Assembly: GCF_022581195.2 (NCBI RefSeq)
Contig: NC_061471.1
Coordinates: 2,542,001 to 2,606,000, forward strand
Direction of reading: 5' to 3'
From: Helicoverpa zea
Lineage: Eukaryota; Arthropoda; Insecta; Lepidoptera; Noctuidae
Length of the DNA stretch: 64,000 nt
A model generated the notes under the pieces. The model was given only the letters and a program-made list of their open reading frames with translations, had not been told where the DNA came from and did not search any database. Numbering within the stretch: the stretch's first letter is position 1; each line of letters begins with the position of its first letter. This document shows positions 24,021 to 35,613 of this stretch, in pieces. Position numbers and translations under genes: made by a program.

Positions 24021-24926
24021 ACTTTGACTTCAAAAAATATATCTACCAAAGCGAAAATCACACCAACGTCAAAGACAAAACTAAAAATTAATAAACGACC
24101 CACACTAATGTCCCAGATATCTTTATAGGCGTATAAATAAAATTTCTCAAAAGCCTTCCCACTCAATATCTTACGGGTCTGACCTTTTGTCAGAACCGCA
24201 TGCCAAACTTGCCTGGGGCATCAGGTCACTTCGGGTCATTAGGTCAGTCCAGCTTATAGCTCAGAACTGGCTAGAAACGGAAATCTGATGAACTTTATTA
24301 TATAATCTGCTTTTAGGATTTCAGACTTTGAATTTTGAACTTTTCGATATTTGAAAATGAAAAAGTTTCATTAATTTTACTGGTACGATTTGAAATCCTT
24401 AATCTGTAAGGGTTCATAAAAAATAAAATAAAAATAAAAAAGCCTATTTATTTCCTGTAGATTTCAGTTTACAATATTGTACGACATGTTTACATGTATA
24501 TACATATATGACATAGTAGGCATTGTACTTTATCTTAGATTTAATTATAATATTTATTTATCTATATATTGTTAGTAACTATTATTTGTTAGTGTTGTAC
24601 ATTGTAGGTATATGTTTCATTAATCACTATATCTTAAAGAACAATGTCAGGTTTCGGCCCACCCAATCAACTTTTAAAACTAAATTCTCACGGACACAAA
24701 GTTCTTTACTACAAAAATTTAAATATAAAATACTAACTTCTTATAAAATATTTAATTGTTATCTAGAGCTTTTCCAAAAAAAATATCATATTATTTTGTT
24801 TATCGAGTTCAGGTTTTTCGTTTTAATAATTTGGAATAATTTGGTTTTTAGAAGTTCAATGCAAAAGTGGAAAACATAGAAAAGCTTTTAACATTAAACT
24901 ACACAAAAAACTAAATAATTAAAATT

Positions 24927-24927
<1 letters not shown>

Positions 24928-24976
<49 letters not shown>
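24928..24976 (+). repeat. Poly(A) tract, 49 bases
   Basis: An uninterrupted run of 49 A. It may mark the 3' end of a plus-strand retroposed sequence to its left (24430-24927, no gene recognised), or be a simple microsatellite. Confidence 0.9.
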
Positions 24977-24977
<1 letters not shown>

Positions 24978-25117
24978 ACAAAAAACTGTAAGAATTTTCA
25001 CTGTACATGAAATATTTTTATTGAGCCTAAGTTACTATGGACGTCTGACATTGTTCTTTATTTGTTAGTATCTATTTATCTATTATATTATATTGTAGCT
25101 TATTTAGTTTGTTTACT

Positions 25118-26072
25118 CTACAGGAACCCCCTGACGGGTAAAGGCCTCCTCCAAGGCGCTCCACTTGTCTCTATCTTGTGCAACTTGCATCCAGAGTGGG
25201 CCAGCTGTTCTTTTGATTTCATCTTCCCAGCGTGATAGTGGTGTATACCCCTGTTTCTTTTACCTAGCGGGCCTCTCCATCTGGTTATTCTTGCGGTCCA
25301 TCTCTGGTCTGTAAGTCTGGCAACATGACCTGCCCATTTCCATTTCAGCTTTAGAGCACAATACAGAGCATTCTTTGTTTTTGTTGTGCTTCTTATAGTG
25401 GTGTTTCTTATTTTGTCGATTCTTCGTATATTCAGCATGCTACGTTCCATTCCGCGCTGGCAGGTGTTAATAGTATTTTTTGCATTTGCAGTGAACTTCC
25501 AAGTCTGACAGCCATATGTCAAACACGGTAGTAGACATGAGTTGAAAACTTTTGTTTTGATAGCCATAGGTAGGTTGCTTTTAAAAATCTCTTTCAAACT
25601 CCAGTATTTATTCCATGTATTTTGTGCTCTTCTCTTTATCTCTATTTCATTGTTTGTCTTGTCAAAACTTATTCTTTTCCCTAGATATATATAGCTGTCC
25701 ACGTACTCCAGTGGTTTATTTTAACTGTTATAGGGATTTCGCATCTGTTGGTCAATGCCATAGTCTTGGTTAAATTCATTTGCAGTCCTACCTTTGCACT
25801 GGCTGCATGTAAGGACTCTAACATAAGTTGTAACTGTGAGCTTGTCTCCGATAGAAGCACAAGGTCGTCGGCGAATCGCAAGTGACTTATGTATGCACCA
25901 TCTATCTGTAACCCAGTTTCTTTCCAGTCTAGCTTACTTATGATACTTTCAAGGACAGCTAAGAAAAGCTTCGGGGATAACGGATCGCCCTGTCTGACAC
26001 CTCTTTCTATGGCAAAGCTCGGTCCGAGGGTTTCAAGCTTTACTCTTCCTCTATTGTTACGGTAAGGTAAGG
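25118..26072 (-). pseudogene. 5'-truncated RTE-like LINE reverse transcriptase
   Basis: C-terminal half of a non-LTR retrotransposon polyprotein. Reading from about 26072: GVRQGDPLSPKLF (RT motif B region), LRFADDLVLLSE (the FADD form of the catalytic box), then, in another frame after about 25720, SYIYLGKRI, YGCQTWKFT, KWKWAGHVARL and a stop at 25118. The order and motifs fit the RTE-like endonuclease-reverse transcriptases of moths. One frameshift and loss of the 5' two thirds make it inactive. No target duplication located. Confidence 0.8.
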
Positions 26073-26099
26073 ATTCATATTGTGATAGTAATGAATGAT

Positions 26100-27108
26100 T
26101 ATATTATTAAAAAACCAATTCTGTGGGATTTATAATACATCTTATTTATAAATGTAAGAAGTTGAGGATTGTTAATTTTACTATATCCTGTGGATTGCCA
26201 TCACCTGAAATCATGGGAATAATTGCCATAGACTTATAAAGCCCATTTATTTAACTAATGTCACTATTTTAGTATTGAGATATCAAAGTTATACTTATAT
26301 TAAGCAAAAAGGGTAGAAAATTAAGTTAAATGCATATCGCTCTTGAATTTTAGGATACAAACTTTAACCAAAACTTTAGCTACAAGCAATAAGTTTAACA
26401 TCCTACAGACAACACACACGACTATGCGTCTCTAAGTAACGATGCTCGGAATATGTACTAAGGTATCGATTGCCTCAGATGTGCCGACTAATCGAGTTAC
26501 AAGCTATCGGTTCAGTCGAGTGCTCTGGCTTTGAATTATGTCTGTCTATGTTAGCTTGAATCATATCTTGGTAATATCTCTAGTGTTAGATATGCGGTTC
26601 AGAACTGAGTGCTGGGATATTGATGGTTCCGAGGTATCGTAGGTATCGAGTTCTCGGTGGGCGTTTTTGATGTGAATGTTGGTTTCGATTCTTTTTTTGA
26701 AATATTTTGATATCGTTTTGAAATTGAGTAGGTAACTTTTAAATGATGATGGATGAAATAAAGACGTCAAATAAAATAATTAACTAAAATAATAATTGAC
26801 TGCAACTAACTAGCCACATTCATTTGTTCTTACGTTTGATTTTGAAACTGATGCAACATTTTAAAAGTTTTGAACAACACAGGAAGGCAATACAAAATAT
26901 AAAAGTTTTCTTCTTAAAACAATTGACAAATAAACAAAATAAAATAATATCGGATGCTCCAAAGCTACTTACAACAAACAACCACAAAGGGGGTTTTCTT
27001 AAAGCAATTTCCCAACCGATACCGCTTAGCGCGTTTCGGTTTAATCTATTTTTAAGCCATAACTACGGTCAAAAGGAAGCCTTTGCCCGGTAGTGGGGAG
27101 AGGGGTGA
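26100..27108. other. No gene recognised
   Basis: AT-rich spacer. Bases about 26400-26660 are richer in short ggtatcga-like strings, of no known meaning. The open frames here show no motif. Confidence 0.35.
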
Positions 27109-27116
27109 ACCCGGCT

Positions 27117-27430
27117 CACGGAGGAAAGAAAGGAGCGGAGATCAGAGATGCCATAAAGAAGGTAGTAGTACTTGTAGGTCAAGTAACGTATGGTTTGCGT
27201 GATAACTGATCACTAGAACAAAATCAATCTATCAAAAATTGGTCTTGATTGATTGGTAATTTTATTTTGAAAATAATGGGCGGGTTCCAAAGACGGCGTG
27301 TAAAGGCGGAGCTAGTAACGTTTCTCATCCCCCGAACATTCTTAGAAGATTTTCTTTGAAGATTTTGGCGCGTTACATTCTTAGAAGATTTTGCGTTATG
27401 ACATCTCCGCAAGTCATTTTGTTCTCCATG
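27117..27430. mobile_element. MITE with 8-bp target duplication, copy 1 (314 bp)
   Basis: Flanked by acccggct at 27109-27116 and 27431-27438. Termini cacggaggaaagaaaggagc (left) and the inverse of catggagaacaaaatgac (right) are imperfect inverted repeats, both leading to (g)cggagat. An 8-bp duplication suggests the hAT or P superfamily. Copies at 38541-38799 and about 41490-41690. Confidence 0.8.
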
Positions 27431-27874
27431 ACCCGGCTATTTGGAGTACCATCTACTTCAAAAGAAATCTCTCAAAGGGCAACAGAAAATAATAATAATT
27501 TCTCTTGAAAAAAGAGCGCGTTGTACAGACGCTAAGTTGGTTATTAAAGTTTGCTGGTTATTATTGTAGGAGACTGGAACTTTGTAGGACAATAGTGCCC
27601 TAAAGACAGGCGGATAATAGGTAACCATTTTACTTCTGTGAGGTATATAGCCACTGTTTTTTTTTTTTGGTGACTGTCATCCGATCTGATTCCAATCATA
27701 TTTTCTAATTACCTAACTGAAAATTTAAACACCTATTTGTGTACCTACCTAGAACGCAGATAGAAATTACAATACCCAAACAATGCTGGAAAAAAATATA
27801 TTTTATTTATTTGTGTACCAAAAATACACAACCTTAAGGTTTTAAAAAACCTATATATATGTAGAGGTATTTAC

Positions 27875-28043
27875 GGCAAACGTAGTGTAGGACGTCCTCA
27901 GGCACGGTGGAGTGATGACTTGCGCAAGACGGCTGGCAGGAGCTGGATGCGAGAAGCCAAAAATCGATTTCAGTGGCGTGCACTTGGAGAGGCCTATGTC
28001 CAGCAGTGGACTGCGATAGGCTGATGATGATGATGATGATGAT
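27875..28043 (+). mobile_element. LINE ORF2 C-terminus and ATG-rich tail
   Basis: A 49-codon frame, GKRSVGRPQARWSDDLRKTA, then SWMREAKNRFQW and QQWTAIG, ends at a TGA (28022-28024) that begins a (TGA)n tail. This is the extreme C-terminus of a moth LINE endonuclease-reverse transcriptase; the rest is missing through 5' truncation. Confidence 0.8.
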
Positions 28044-28269
28044 ATATATGTAATTAATTTAAGCAAAACCTGCTCTGAGTACATAATATTTGTAGCACAT
28101 AACACATTATGATTGGCAAAGTTGGCAGCGCGAAGCGACATCAGATATTAATATAGTGCCAATAAACCAAGCTTGAGATAGTTTGTGCTAGTTTAAAGTG
28201 GAGCAAATAATAACAGTTTGAAATAATTATTATATGTGAGCTTGTGGTGGGCTGGATTAAGGTTATTAA

Positions 28270-28700
28270 GACGACGAATTGGAAACTTTGCCTCCAAGGA
28301 TCTCAATTTTTCTCAGTAAATACAAAACGGATCAAAATACAACTTGGTTACCTGAAAGTTCATTATATAAACCTTATTTTGTTAGATTTCAAAACATGAT
28401 TAGGTAACTTTTATAACAGAGAAAAATATATCAAACATACCTCTTCTTAAAAAGAGATTCACATATTATGGGCAAACGGGACCGATTTAAGCCTCTTAAC
28501 TTTTTTAGTAGTTGAGTATGTACATACTCTTTAAAATTGTGGAAGGAATTTTTATCAAATTATCATTTCTAAATAATTACAAATACAAAACCATTTTGTC
28601 GCTTACGACTTTTAGTTATAAGCTAGCGCGCCTATTGTAATCCTTGCCCCGCTCAGACGCTCCGTCCCCTTTTGGCGCCTTAGATGCGCGTGCCGGTTCT
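28270..28700. mobile_element. TTAA-flanked element, copy 1, one end lost
   Basis: Begins after TTAA (28266-28269) with gacgacgaattgg. Its sequence is the inverse complement of most of 30888-31572, including the segments ttatgggcaaacgggaccga and tacatactctttaaaatt. Similarity stops after gatgcgcgtgccggtt near 28697, so the second terminus is gone. TTAA targeting and short termini suggest a piggyBac-type non-autonomous element. Confidence 0.75.
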
Positions 28701-28959
28701 TCAAATCTTAATTGAGAATGTTCTCCTTTTTCGCAAAGTCTGTTAAAAACACCATATAAAAGTTAGATACTGAGTTATACCTCTCACCCTTCACCACCAT
28801 TGACTCGATAATTTTTGAAATAGCTGCATAATACTAAATCTAAACTGCAAAATTCCATCACTAAGTATATTATTTGTCTGGATTTTATGGATTTTTATAC
28901 ATTTTGTACCATAGCACAAAAACCATCACCAATTGATAGAAGCTTTCATGAGGTACAAT

Positions 28960-29761
28960 ATATAACATGTAACTTAATTAACGCACATCCTGAAATTAGT
29001 TTGTTCAGAATCGTTTACTGAATCGATTTATATCATTTTTAATACAGGAATGAATTTTAAGCAGTGCACAAAAAAAAACTGGTGGTCCAGAATCATTAAC
29101 AGAACATATCTGCATCATCAGTAAAAAATTTTTTTCATTTCTTTGTCCGCCCTAAAATCAGCAAAATATGGATACCAAATATTCTTACGCGCGCCGAGCA
29201 ACGCTCGCGTCAGTAAACCGGTTTCGCGTTGCCGCCGTGCCTACTATGACGGCTGTGACCGTACAATCGGTTACAAAATAAACATCTTTCGATATCAATA
29301 ACTTTTCTTTTTTGTACTAAAACACGACAAAATAAAAATACACGTATCTATAAAACTTATTTAACTATAAGTTGACAAAGTTTGCGCACTGGATAAAATT
29401 CATTCCTGTATAGGTTATTTTTTATCCCAAAAATAATTAAAACTACGGAAATTATTGTCATATTAACCCTGTACAGTCGAAACAAATTCAAATAGACCGT
29501 AACTCAAAGTAATAAGACTTCGTGTATTGTCGGCTTTTTCCGTAGTTTCGGAATGTTGTGTCGAGTCGAGCGGCGCGCGACGCGATATTTGCGTGCGTAG
29601 TAGTATGACCAAAAAGTCCCCCAAGAATTGGTATAACTAATTTAGTAAATAACAATGCATATACATGTTAAATTAAAAATTCAGTATATGTATTATGATT
29701 ATAACATAATATTCTACTTAGGGTGTTTGAGGGTGTGCGTTAATTACGTTACATGTTGTAT
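28960..29761. mobile_element. Candidate element with 32-bp inverted termini
   Basis: The left arm 28960-28991 (atataacatgtaacttaatt...) and right arm 29730-29761 are inverse complements with three mismatches. A second MITE (29045-29408) is nested inside. No transposase or clear target duplication was seen, so the superfamily is unknown. Confidence 0.55.
29045..29408. mobile_element. TA-flanked MITE (364 bp) nested in another element
   Basis: Termini caggaatgaattttaagcag and the inverse of caggaatgaattttatccag, both next to TA, as in Tc1/mariner. The interior has a CpG-rich patch near 29190-29260. It lies within 28960-29761, so it inserted later. Confidence 0.7.
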
Positions 29762-30329
29762 ATTTATGTTTTATGTGCATGCAAAATCAGGATAAGATGC
29801 TAGTATATTTTTGAGAAAGGGATGACTATCAACCATTAAATAAATACATAAATTTTACTACTGGGAACAAAATAACATATGCAAACAGGTGCAATAAACC
29901 TACCCCCGGGAATTAAAAGCGAGATATTACTAAGTGGATAGCCAACACATTTGCCAATGTTTTATTCGAAGTTATTCGTATCCTCTTTGAAACTTGCCCC
30001 ATATAGGTGCCGGCCATAAATAAAACACGTGCGGGTTATTTTCAGAGGCGATACTGTAAATCATAGACGGACACGGTGCGATGCATTGGTTACAGACCTT
30101 TGGAGTTGTAGACCTGGCATTAACTTGAAGTTGGTGCTGTAGTCACAAAGTGCGATTTCTGTACATGGGTCAGAAGTGTACGTAAATATCTTACAGTCTT
30201 ACACCTGATCTCACTTTTCAGGCGTGTTGAGTTACCGTATCATCGGAGTCTGCGCTTGTGCACTACATTTACTGTAAATGGTTTTAGATCGTCAAAAGCC
30301 ATACTATATCACGATGTATGATGAATTTC

Positions 30330-30445
30330 TTTCTTCTTTCTGCTCTGTTCCCAAGTCATTTGGGGTCGATGCAATATGTTGTCCACTTCCATTTCTCTCT
30401 GTTAGCGCTCATACTAACATCCACTCCCTTCTTATTCATGAATGG
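30330..30445 (+). repeat. Interspersed repeat fragment, about 110 bp
   Basis: ttctttctgctctgttccca, catactaacatccactccct and nearby words recur as inverse complement at 59262-59350 and weakly near 18640. Probably the tail of an unidentified retroposon. The open frame spanning it (30318-30569) is not a gene. Confidence 0.55.
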
Positions 30446-30887
30446 CATTGATAAAGATGAGCGTCCTAACTTAAATGTAATCCAGCAAAATTGTTCAATC
30501 ACCCAACATTGCCACATCTTGCCGCCAAAATTTCGAATATTTATTAATTCCCTGTCTATTTATTCTTAGTCTAGATCAGAACCTATCCACTGTAGCTCTG
30601 TGTAATAGACTGTGTTTCTAATGCCTTTTGATTTATTAGCTCGACGACTGCGTGTATGTAGTCTTGTAATTATACGTGTCCCCGTGTCTGCGTGCTTGAA
30701 TTATTCAAATATTCATACGAGATAGATTTAGGAATGACTAGACGTCACAATGTCAAGATAGGTTATTGTTTATTGGTAGACATGGTTGTGTAGTATCTAG
30801 TTTATTTTTTGGTCTTTAATTGATACGACCAGGTGCGTCCTTAGGATTGCTACTTGGTAAGGACTCAGAGTAATTAGAGTAAGTTAA

Positions 30888-31572
30888 GGCGACGAATTGG
30901 TAAACAATAATTCCATAACCGGCACGCGCATCTAAGGGGCCAAGAGGGGACGGAGCGTCTGAGCGGGGCGAGGATTACAATAGCTTATAACTAAAAGTCG
31001 TAGGTGTCGTCCTAATTGGCAGCGATCGCGCGATGGCGCGATGCGTTTTTCATCTAAGACGTCGTCCTAATTGACAGCGATTGTACGATGACACGATGCG
31101 TTCTCGTCGTTCGATGAGTTCAAACATACAGATTTCATCAGAGTGTCCTATTTGAACCTCGCAAGTGAGATAGTGAGATCGTGAGATGAAAAACGCATCG
31201 CGCCATCGTGCGATCGCTGCCAATTAGGACGACGCCGTAAGCGACAAAATGGTTTTATAATTTTATTATTTAGAAATGATAATTTGATAAAAATTCCTTC
31301 TACAATTTTAAAGAGTATGTATATACTCAACTACTAAAAAAGTTAAGAGGCTTAAATCGGTCCCGTTTGCCCATAATATGTGAATCTCTTTTTAAAAAGA
31401 GGTATGTTTGATATTTTTTTCTCTGTTATAAAAGTTACCTAATCATGTTTTGAAGTCTAACAAAATAAAGTTTTTATCACGAACTTTCAGCTAACCAAGT
31501 TGTATTTTGATCCGTTTTGTATTTACTGAGAAAAATTGAGATCCTTGGCGCCAAAATTTCCAATTCGTCCTC
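30888..31572. mobile_element. TTAA-flanked element, copy 2, complete but interrupted
   Basis: TTAA at 30884-30887 and 31573-31576. Termini ggcgacgaattgg and the inverse of gaggacgaattgg. Apart from a nested 233-bp insertion (31003-31235) it is about 450 bp and matches 28270-28700 inverted. No transposase: a non-autonomous piggyBac-like element by target and size (inference). Confidence 0.8.
31003..31235. mobile_element. MITE nested inside the TTAA element (233 bp)
   Basis: Inverted termini ggtgtcgtcctaattggcag and the inverse of gcgtcgtcctaattggcag, continuing into cgatcgc(g/a)cgatggcgcgatgcg. It splits the host string gtcgta/agcgac (intact in copy 1) and leaves a cgta duplication at 30999-31002 and 31236-31239. 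Confidence 0.8.
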
Positions 31573-31576
31573 TTAA

Positions 31577-32543
31577 TAGATTATCAGGGCAATTAACGGG
31601 TGCCCTTTATTAACTACCCGCTGCCACCCGCTCCACCAATGCTGGATGATAGGTACCTCTTTTCATTTCTCTTTATTTTTTGTGTTTATGTATGCACACC
31701 TGAATAAAAAAAGGGTGAGAAATCAGGGCGGTCAAGAAAACACCTTATATAAATTCACGTTATAAAATCGTCCACGCTAACTCATGCAATTTTGACAAAC
31801 TTGCCAGCAAACCTCTACTATGTATTACATGATCTACCTAAAGTTTTATATAAGCTGCTAAATCCTTGAGCACTACGTGAACATATTCCACCGTCTTCAG
31901 GTAACAAAGTCTCTTGCAGCTACTTCGTAGTACGTTTAATTCTAACTGGTAAGCGACAAAACTTGGTGACTAACAAGTTTGACGTAACGAGTTGCCTTCG
32001 TGCTAGTTACCGAGTTTCGCGCATACCTAGATTGATAGCTGAGTTTAAATTACAATGTGCTTTTGATCTTGATTTGGAATTAAATTAAGGAATATTACAT
32101 CATAAATCAAAATAATATCTGTTAAGAATAATGCATTGGAAATAACTTTTATGTTTTCGGATGGGTTACTGCGTTGTGATGGTTAGACAGACTCGCACTG
32201 ATTCTATAGGTAGCGCAATTTGATTCCAATAAAATTACCCACATGCTAGACAAATGATTACGAGCTACTCGGCATTTTCCTAACCAACCAGGTCAGGACT
32301 CAGAGCATTACGAGATTGTTAAGTTTTTTATTAAAAAATCACCCAGAATAAGGAGCCCAGCGAAAGGGTTCCGTGACGCATAAAACTTAACTTTGCTAAC
32401 TCTGGCAGTCATAGTGAAAACAAAACACAACTAGCACCATGGTGGTTGATGCTCAATTACTTCAATTATAAGATGGCTTTTCAATCAGCTATAATTTGAA
32501 ACATTTTGTATGCCTCCATGAATTGAATGGTTTCCAAAACTTA
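31577..32543. other. No gene recognised
   Basis: AT-rich spacer between the TTAA element and the next SINE. No motif-bearing frame or intact repeat seen. Confidence 0.4.
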
Positions 32544-32555
32544 CCTTCAAAGATT

Positions 32556-32834
32556 CAACCCCTCAAGTATGAGGGCACGGGTTTGATTCTACATAGGTTA
32601 GGCAAGTACCAATGCAACTTTTCTAAGTTTGTATGTACTTTCTAAGTATATGTTAGACATCAATGGCAGATAAAAAAGTGAAGGAAAACATCTTGAGGAA
32701 ACCTGGACTACAAAGTCTGAAATCACCAACCCGCATTGAGCAAGCGTGGTGATTAATGCTCAATCCTTCTCCGTGTGAGAAGAGGCCTGTGCCCAGCAGT
32801 GGGACAGTAAAAAGGCTGTAACAGTAACAGTATT
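32556..32834 (+). mobile_element. SINE with the tRNA-like region and a different (type 2) tail
   Basis: Starts inside the tRNA head (ctcaagtatgagggcacggg, box-B-like gggtttgatt) and follows the 9115 SINE through tctaagtttgtatgt and taagtatatgttagacatca. It then switches to an unrelated tail containing gtgagaagaggcctgtgccc and ending in gtaacagtaacag. The flanking ccttcaaagatt at 32544-32555 and 32835-32846 is the target duplication. 5' truncated. Confidence 0.8.
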
Positions 32835-32849
32835 CCTTCAAAGATTAAG

Positions 32850-33726
32850 CTGTCTGGTTCAACGGCTATTTCAACCAGTGAGTGGACGCAGGTGAAGCCA
32901 TTGGGGAAGGCAAGTTAAAAACCAAATTAATTATGAATTGACGTAATAACACTTTTCATGCATGACTCTTTGGTTCCGTGTTTATTAATGTGATTGTCAG
33001 TAGTACGAGTCCTATTTCAAATATGCTAACTCATCCTACATCTTTTTAATAAACTTGCTATTCATAAAAAGTTGATACTTTGAACAGGGTGCGTTGGCTT
33101 CAAGATAAGGATCACACATTACTCTCACACATAATTTAATATAGAACAAAGAATCCATATATAGCATTTGATGTCTTAAACCATTTAAGACAATCTTTAC
33201 AGTCATTTCTTATGAAGCAATGTTTTTGGTAACAATTAATATTTTTAACAATTATTTTTTTTCAGTTGAAAAAGTCTTTAAATATGCAGTCACAAAAATC
33301 CAGTAGTGAAGTCAAATAAGTTCAAAGTGTACCACAAGGTATCATTTTAGGGCCTCTTTTAAAAACGAACCACTATTTTTTGGCTGTGCTTTATCAATTA
33401 TATCTAATTTAAAAAATTTCAATTCAATTTCATTGCATTATTACTTTCATAAATGAATGGTAGATTTGTCACTTGTTTCCAAAAATTATCAAAATGTCGA
33501 TAAAAAAATGTTTGTGAATAATCTAATCAAAACCTATAAATTATTATTTGCTAGCTTCAGTGTTGGTTAAACACGTCCACGTCAATTGTAGGTTCGTCAA
33601 GAAAATTAATTAATTTAGTTTGATACAATCAACACATACATTAGTATCAGGACTTTGACTGACTTGTTAGAGGCATTTTATTGTCAGAGTTCCAACAGTG
33701 TGCACGGTAGAATAAAAAACATTTAA
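32850..33726. other. Upstream region of GrE
   Basis: AT-rich, no gene seen. It presumably holds the GrE promoter, but I cannot point to a convincing TATA box or initiator. Confidence 0.35.
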
Positions 33727-35529
33727 ATGTCACAAACTCAACTAAAAACTATGTGGAAGAAGTCAATTCATGCATTTAAAATATTACCCAACAATAGATT
33801 AGAAAAAAAAGTGCAAAGAATTGTGACGCCTTTCAACGTGATACTCACCGCAGTCTGCTCTCCCAAATTCAAGATCAGAAACGGATACATCACTCCATCT
33901 TCTAAGAAGATTCACATATTATTATTCTTCGGCATCACGGCTTGCAATGTTTGGTCTGGCTATGGGATCACGAAAAGCCAAAATGAGTACACAACAACGT
34001 CTATCGTATCGTACTTCTTCTCGCTAACCATATTCTTCTATTATATTGACTTCATATTGTTCACCAGTTGCAACGTCTTGCATAGCCGTCGTCAAGTCTC
34101 CCTCATTCTGAAGATCCAAGAACTTCACATAAGCATTGATATTACTAAAAAAGTCAAAAATTATATCATCTGGAGTTGGATATGGTTTTTAGCCACTTTC
34201 TCAGTATTTTTAGTCAGCTTTCTAAGTTTCCTTATGAGCCTAGATCGCATATTTTTTATCCACTTAAGCACATATTTTGCTAATCTTCAATTTGATCTGA
34301 ATTTCATTTATTCTGTGCGTATTATGACGTTATTAGTAATATACCTCAAAGAATGGACTAAAAGTCTTCTAGATATAAATGAGGAGGAACAAAATAAAGA
34401 ATATTTCGTGAAAAAATTCAAGACGTATCAACACATTTTGAGAGCTTTTAAAATATTTACGTTATGTTTTAAGGATATTGTAAGTACCTACATGTTATTT
34501 ATAAATAAAAAGAAGTCGCACAATTTGAAATGCCAAAAGGAAAATTAATACATATTTTTTTTCTAGATAATGTGTCGAACAACGGATTCGATACTTCGTG
34601 GGCTAAGTATTTTTGAAATGCGTTTACAGCAAAATAAGGTAAATAAAACTTTTTGAAGTTTTTTAGTATTTTGATATTAGAAAAAATTCAAAGCCCTTAT
34701 ATAATATTGTTATCAGATTTCTCCCGCTACTTTTGTGAGCTTCTTGACACTTCTATGGTCTATGAAGAATCTTTTACTTATATTTATAACGAGCATCCAA
34801 TGTGAGAAGTTCTATATAGCGATGGAGGAAGCAGAGTCCGTGTGTTTACAGCGACTGAAAAACCCTGACTGTCCAAGTGAGTTACAGCTTAGATTTAATT
34901 TCAAATACAAGTAATCATTCATTTGCCTACGTTCTTCAAAGCTATCTTAGTGTCAGCTTTCAGGCTAATCGGGGATGCAGCTGAGTAGCGATGTTTTACA
35001 TGGAGTGACTGTCTGTCTGATCTTCTCAACTCGGTAACCCGGGCAACCCGATGCCAATTTAAGACTGATTTATCAAGCTTTCTGGCTTCTGACTGCCCAT
35101 CATCCGAGCCTTTTTACCAATCATATTGGGGTCGGCTTCCAGTCTAACCGGATTCGGCTGAGTACCATTGCTTTACAAGAAGCGACTGCCTATCTGACCT
35201 CCTCAACCCAGTTACCCGGGCAACCCGATACCCCTTGGTTAGACTGGTGTCAGACTTACTGGCTTCTGACTACCCGTACCGACTGCCAAGGATGTTCAAT
35301 GACAGCCGGGACCTACAGTTTAACGTGCCATCCGAAACACAGCCAATGGTGTCTAAGATATACTTAGAAAGTACATACAAACTTAGAAAAGATGCATTGG
35401 TACTTGCCTGGGATCGAACCCGCGCCCTCATACTTGAGAGGTTGGTCCTTTGAGTATTTGTTGGCTTCTGACTGCCCATGATTTTTAACCCCCGACGCAA
35501 AAACGACGGGGTGTTATTTTTAAGTTTGA

Positions 35530-35613
<84 letters not shown>

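Noticed and set aside
24523..24879. 118-codon open frame
   Set aside because: AT-rich, Ile/Leu/Tyr-biased run without motif next to a poly(A) tract.
28698..28711. TTAA at 28708 as the right boundary of TTAA element copy 1
   Set aside because: The sequence before it does not match the element's terminus; TTAA is frequent by chance here.
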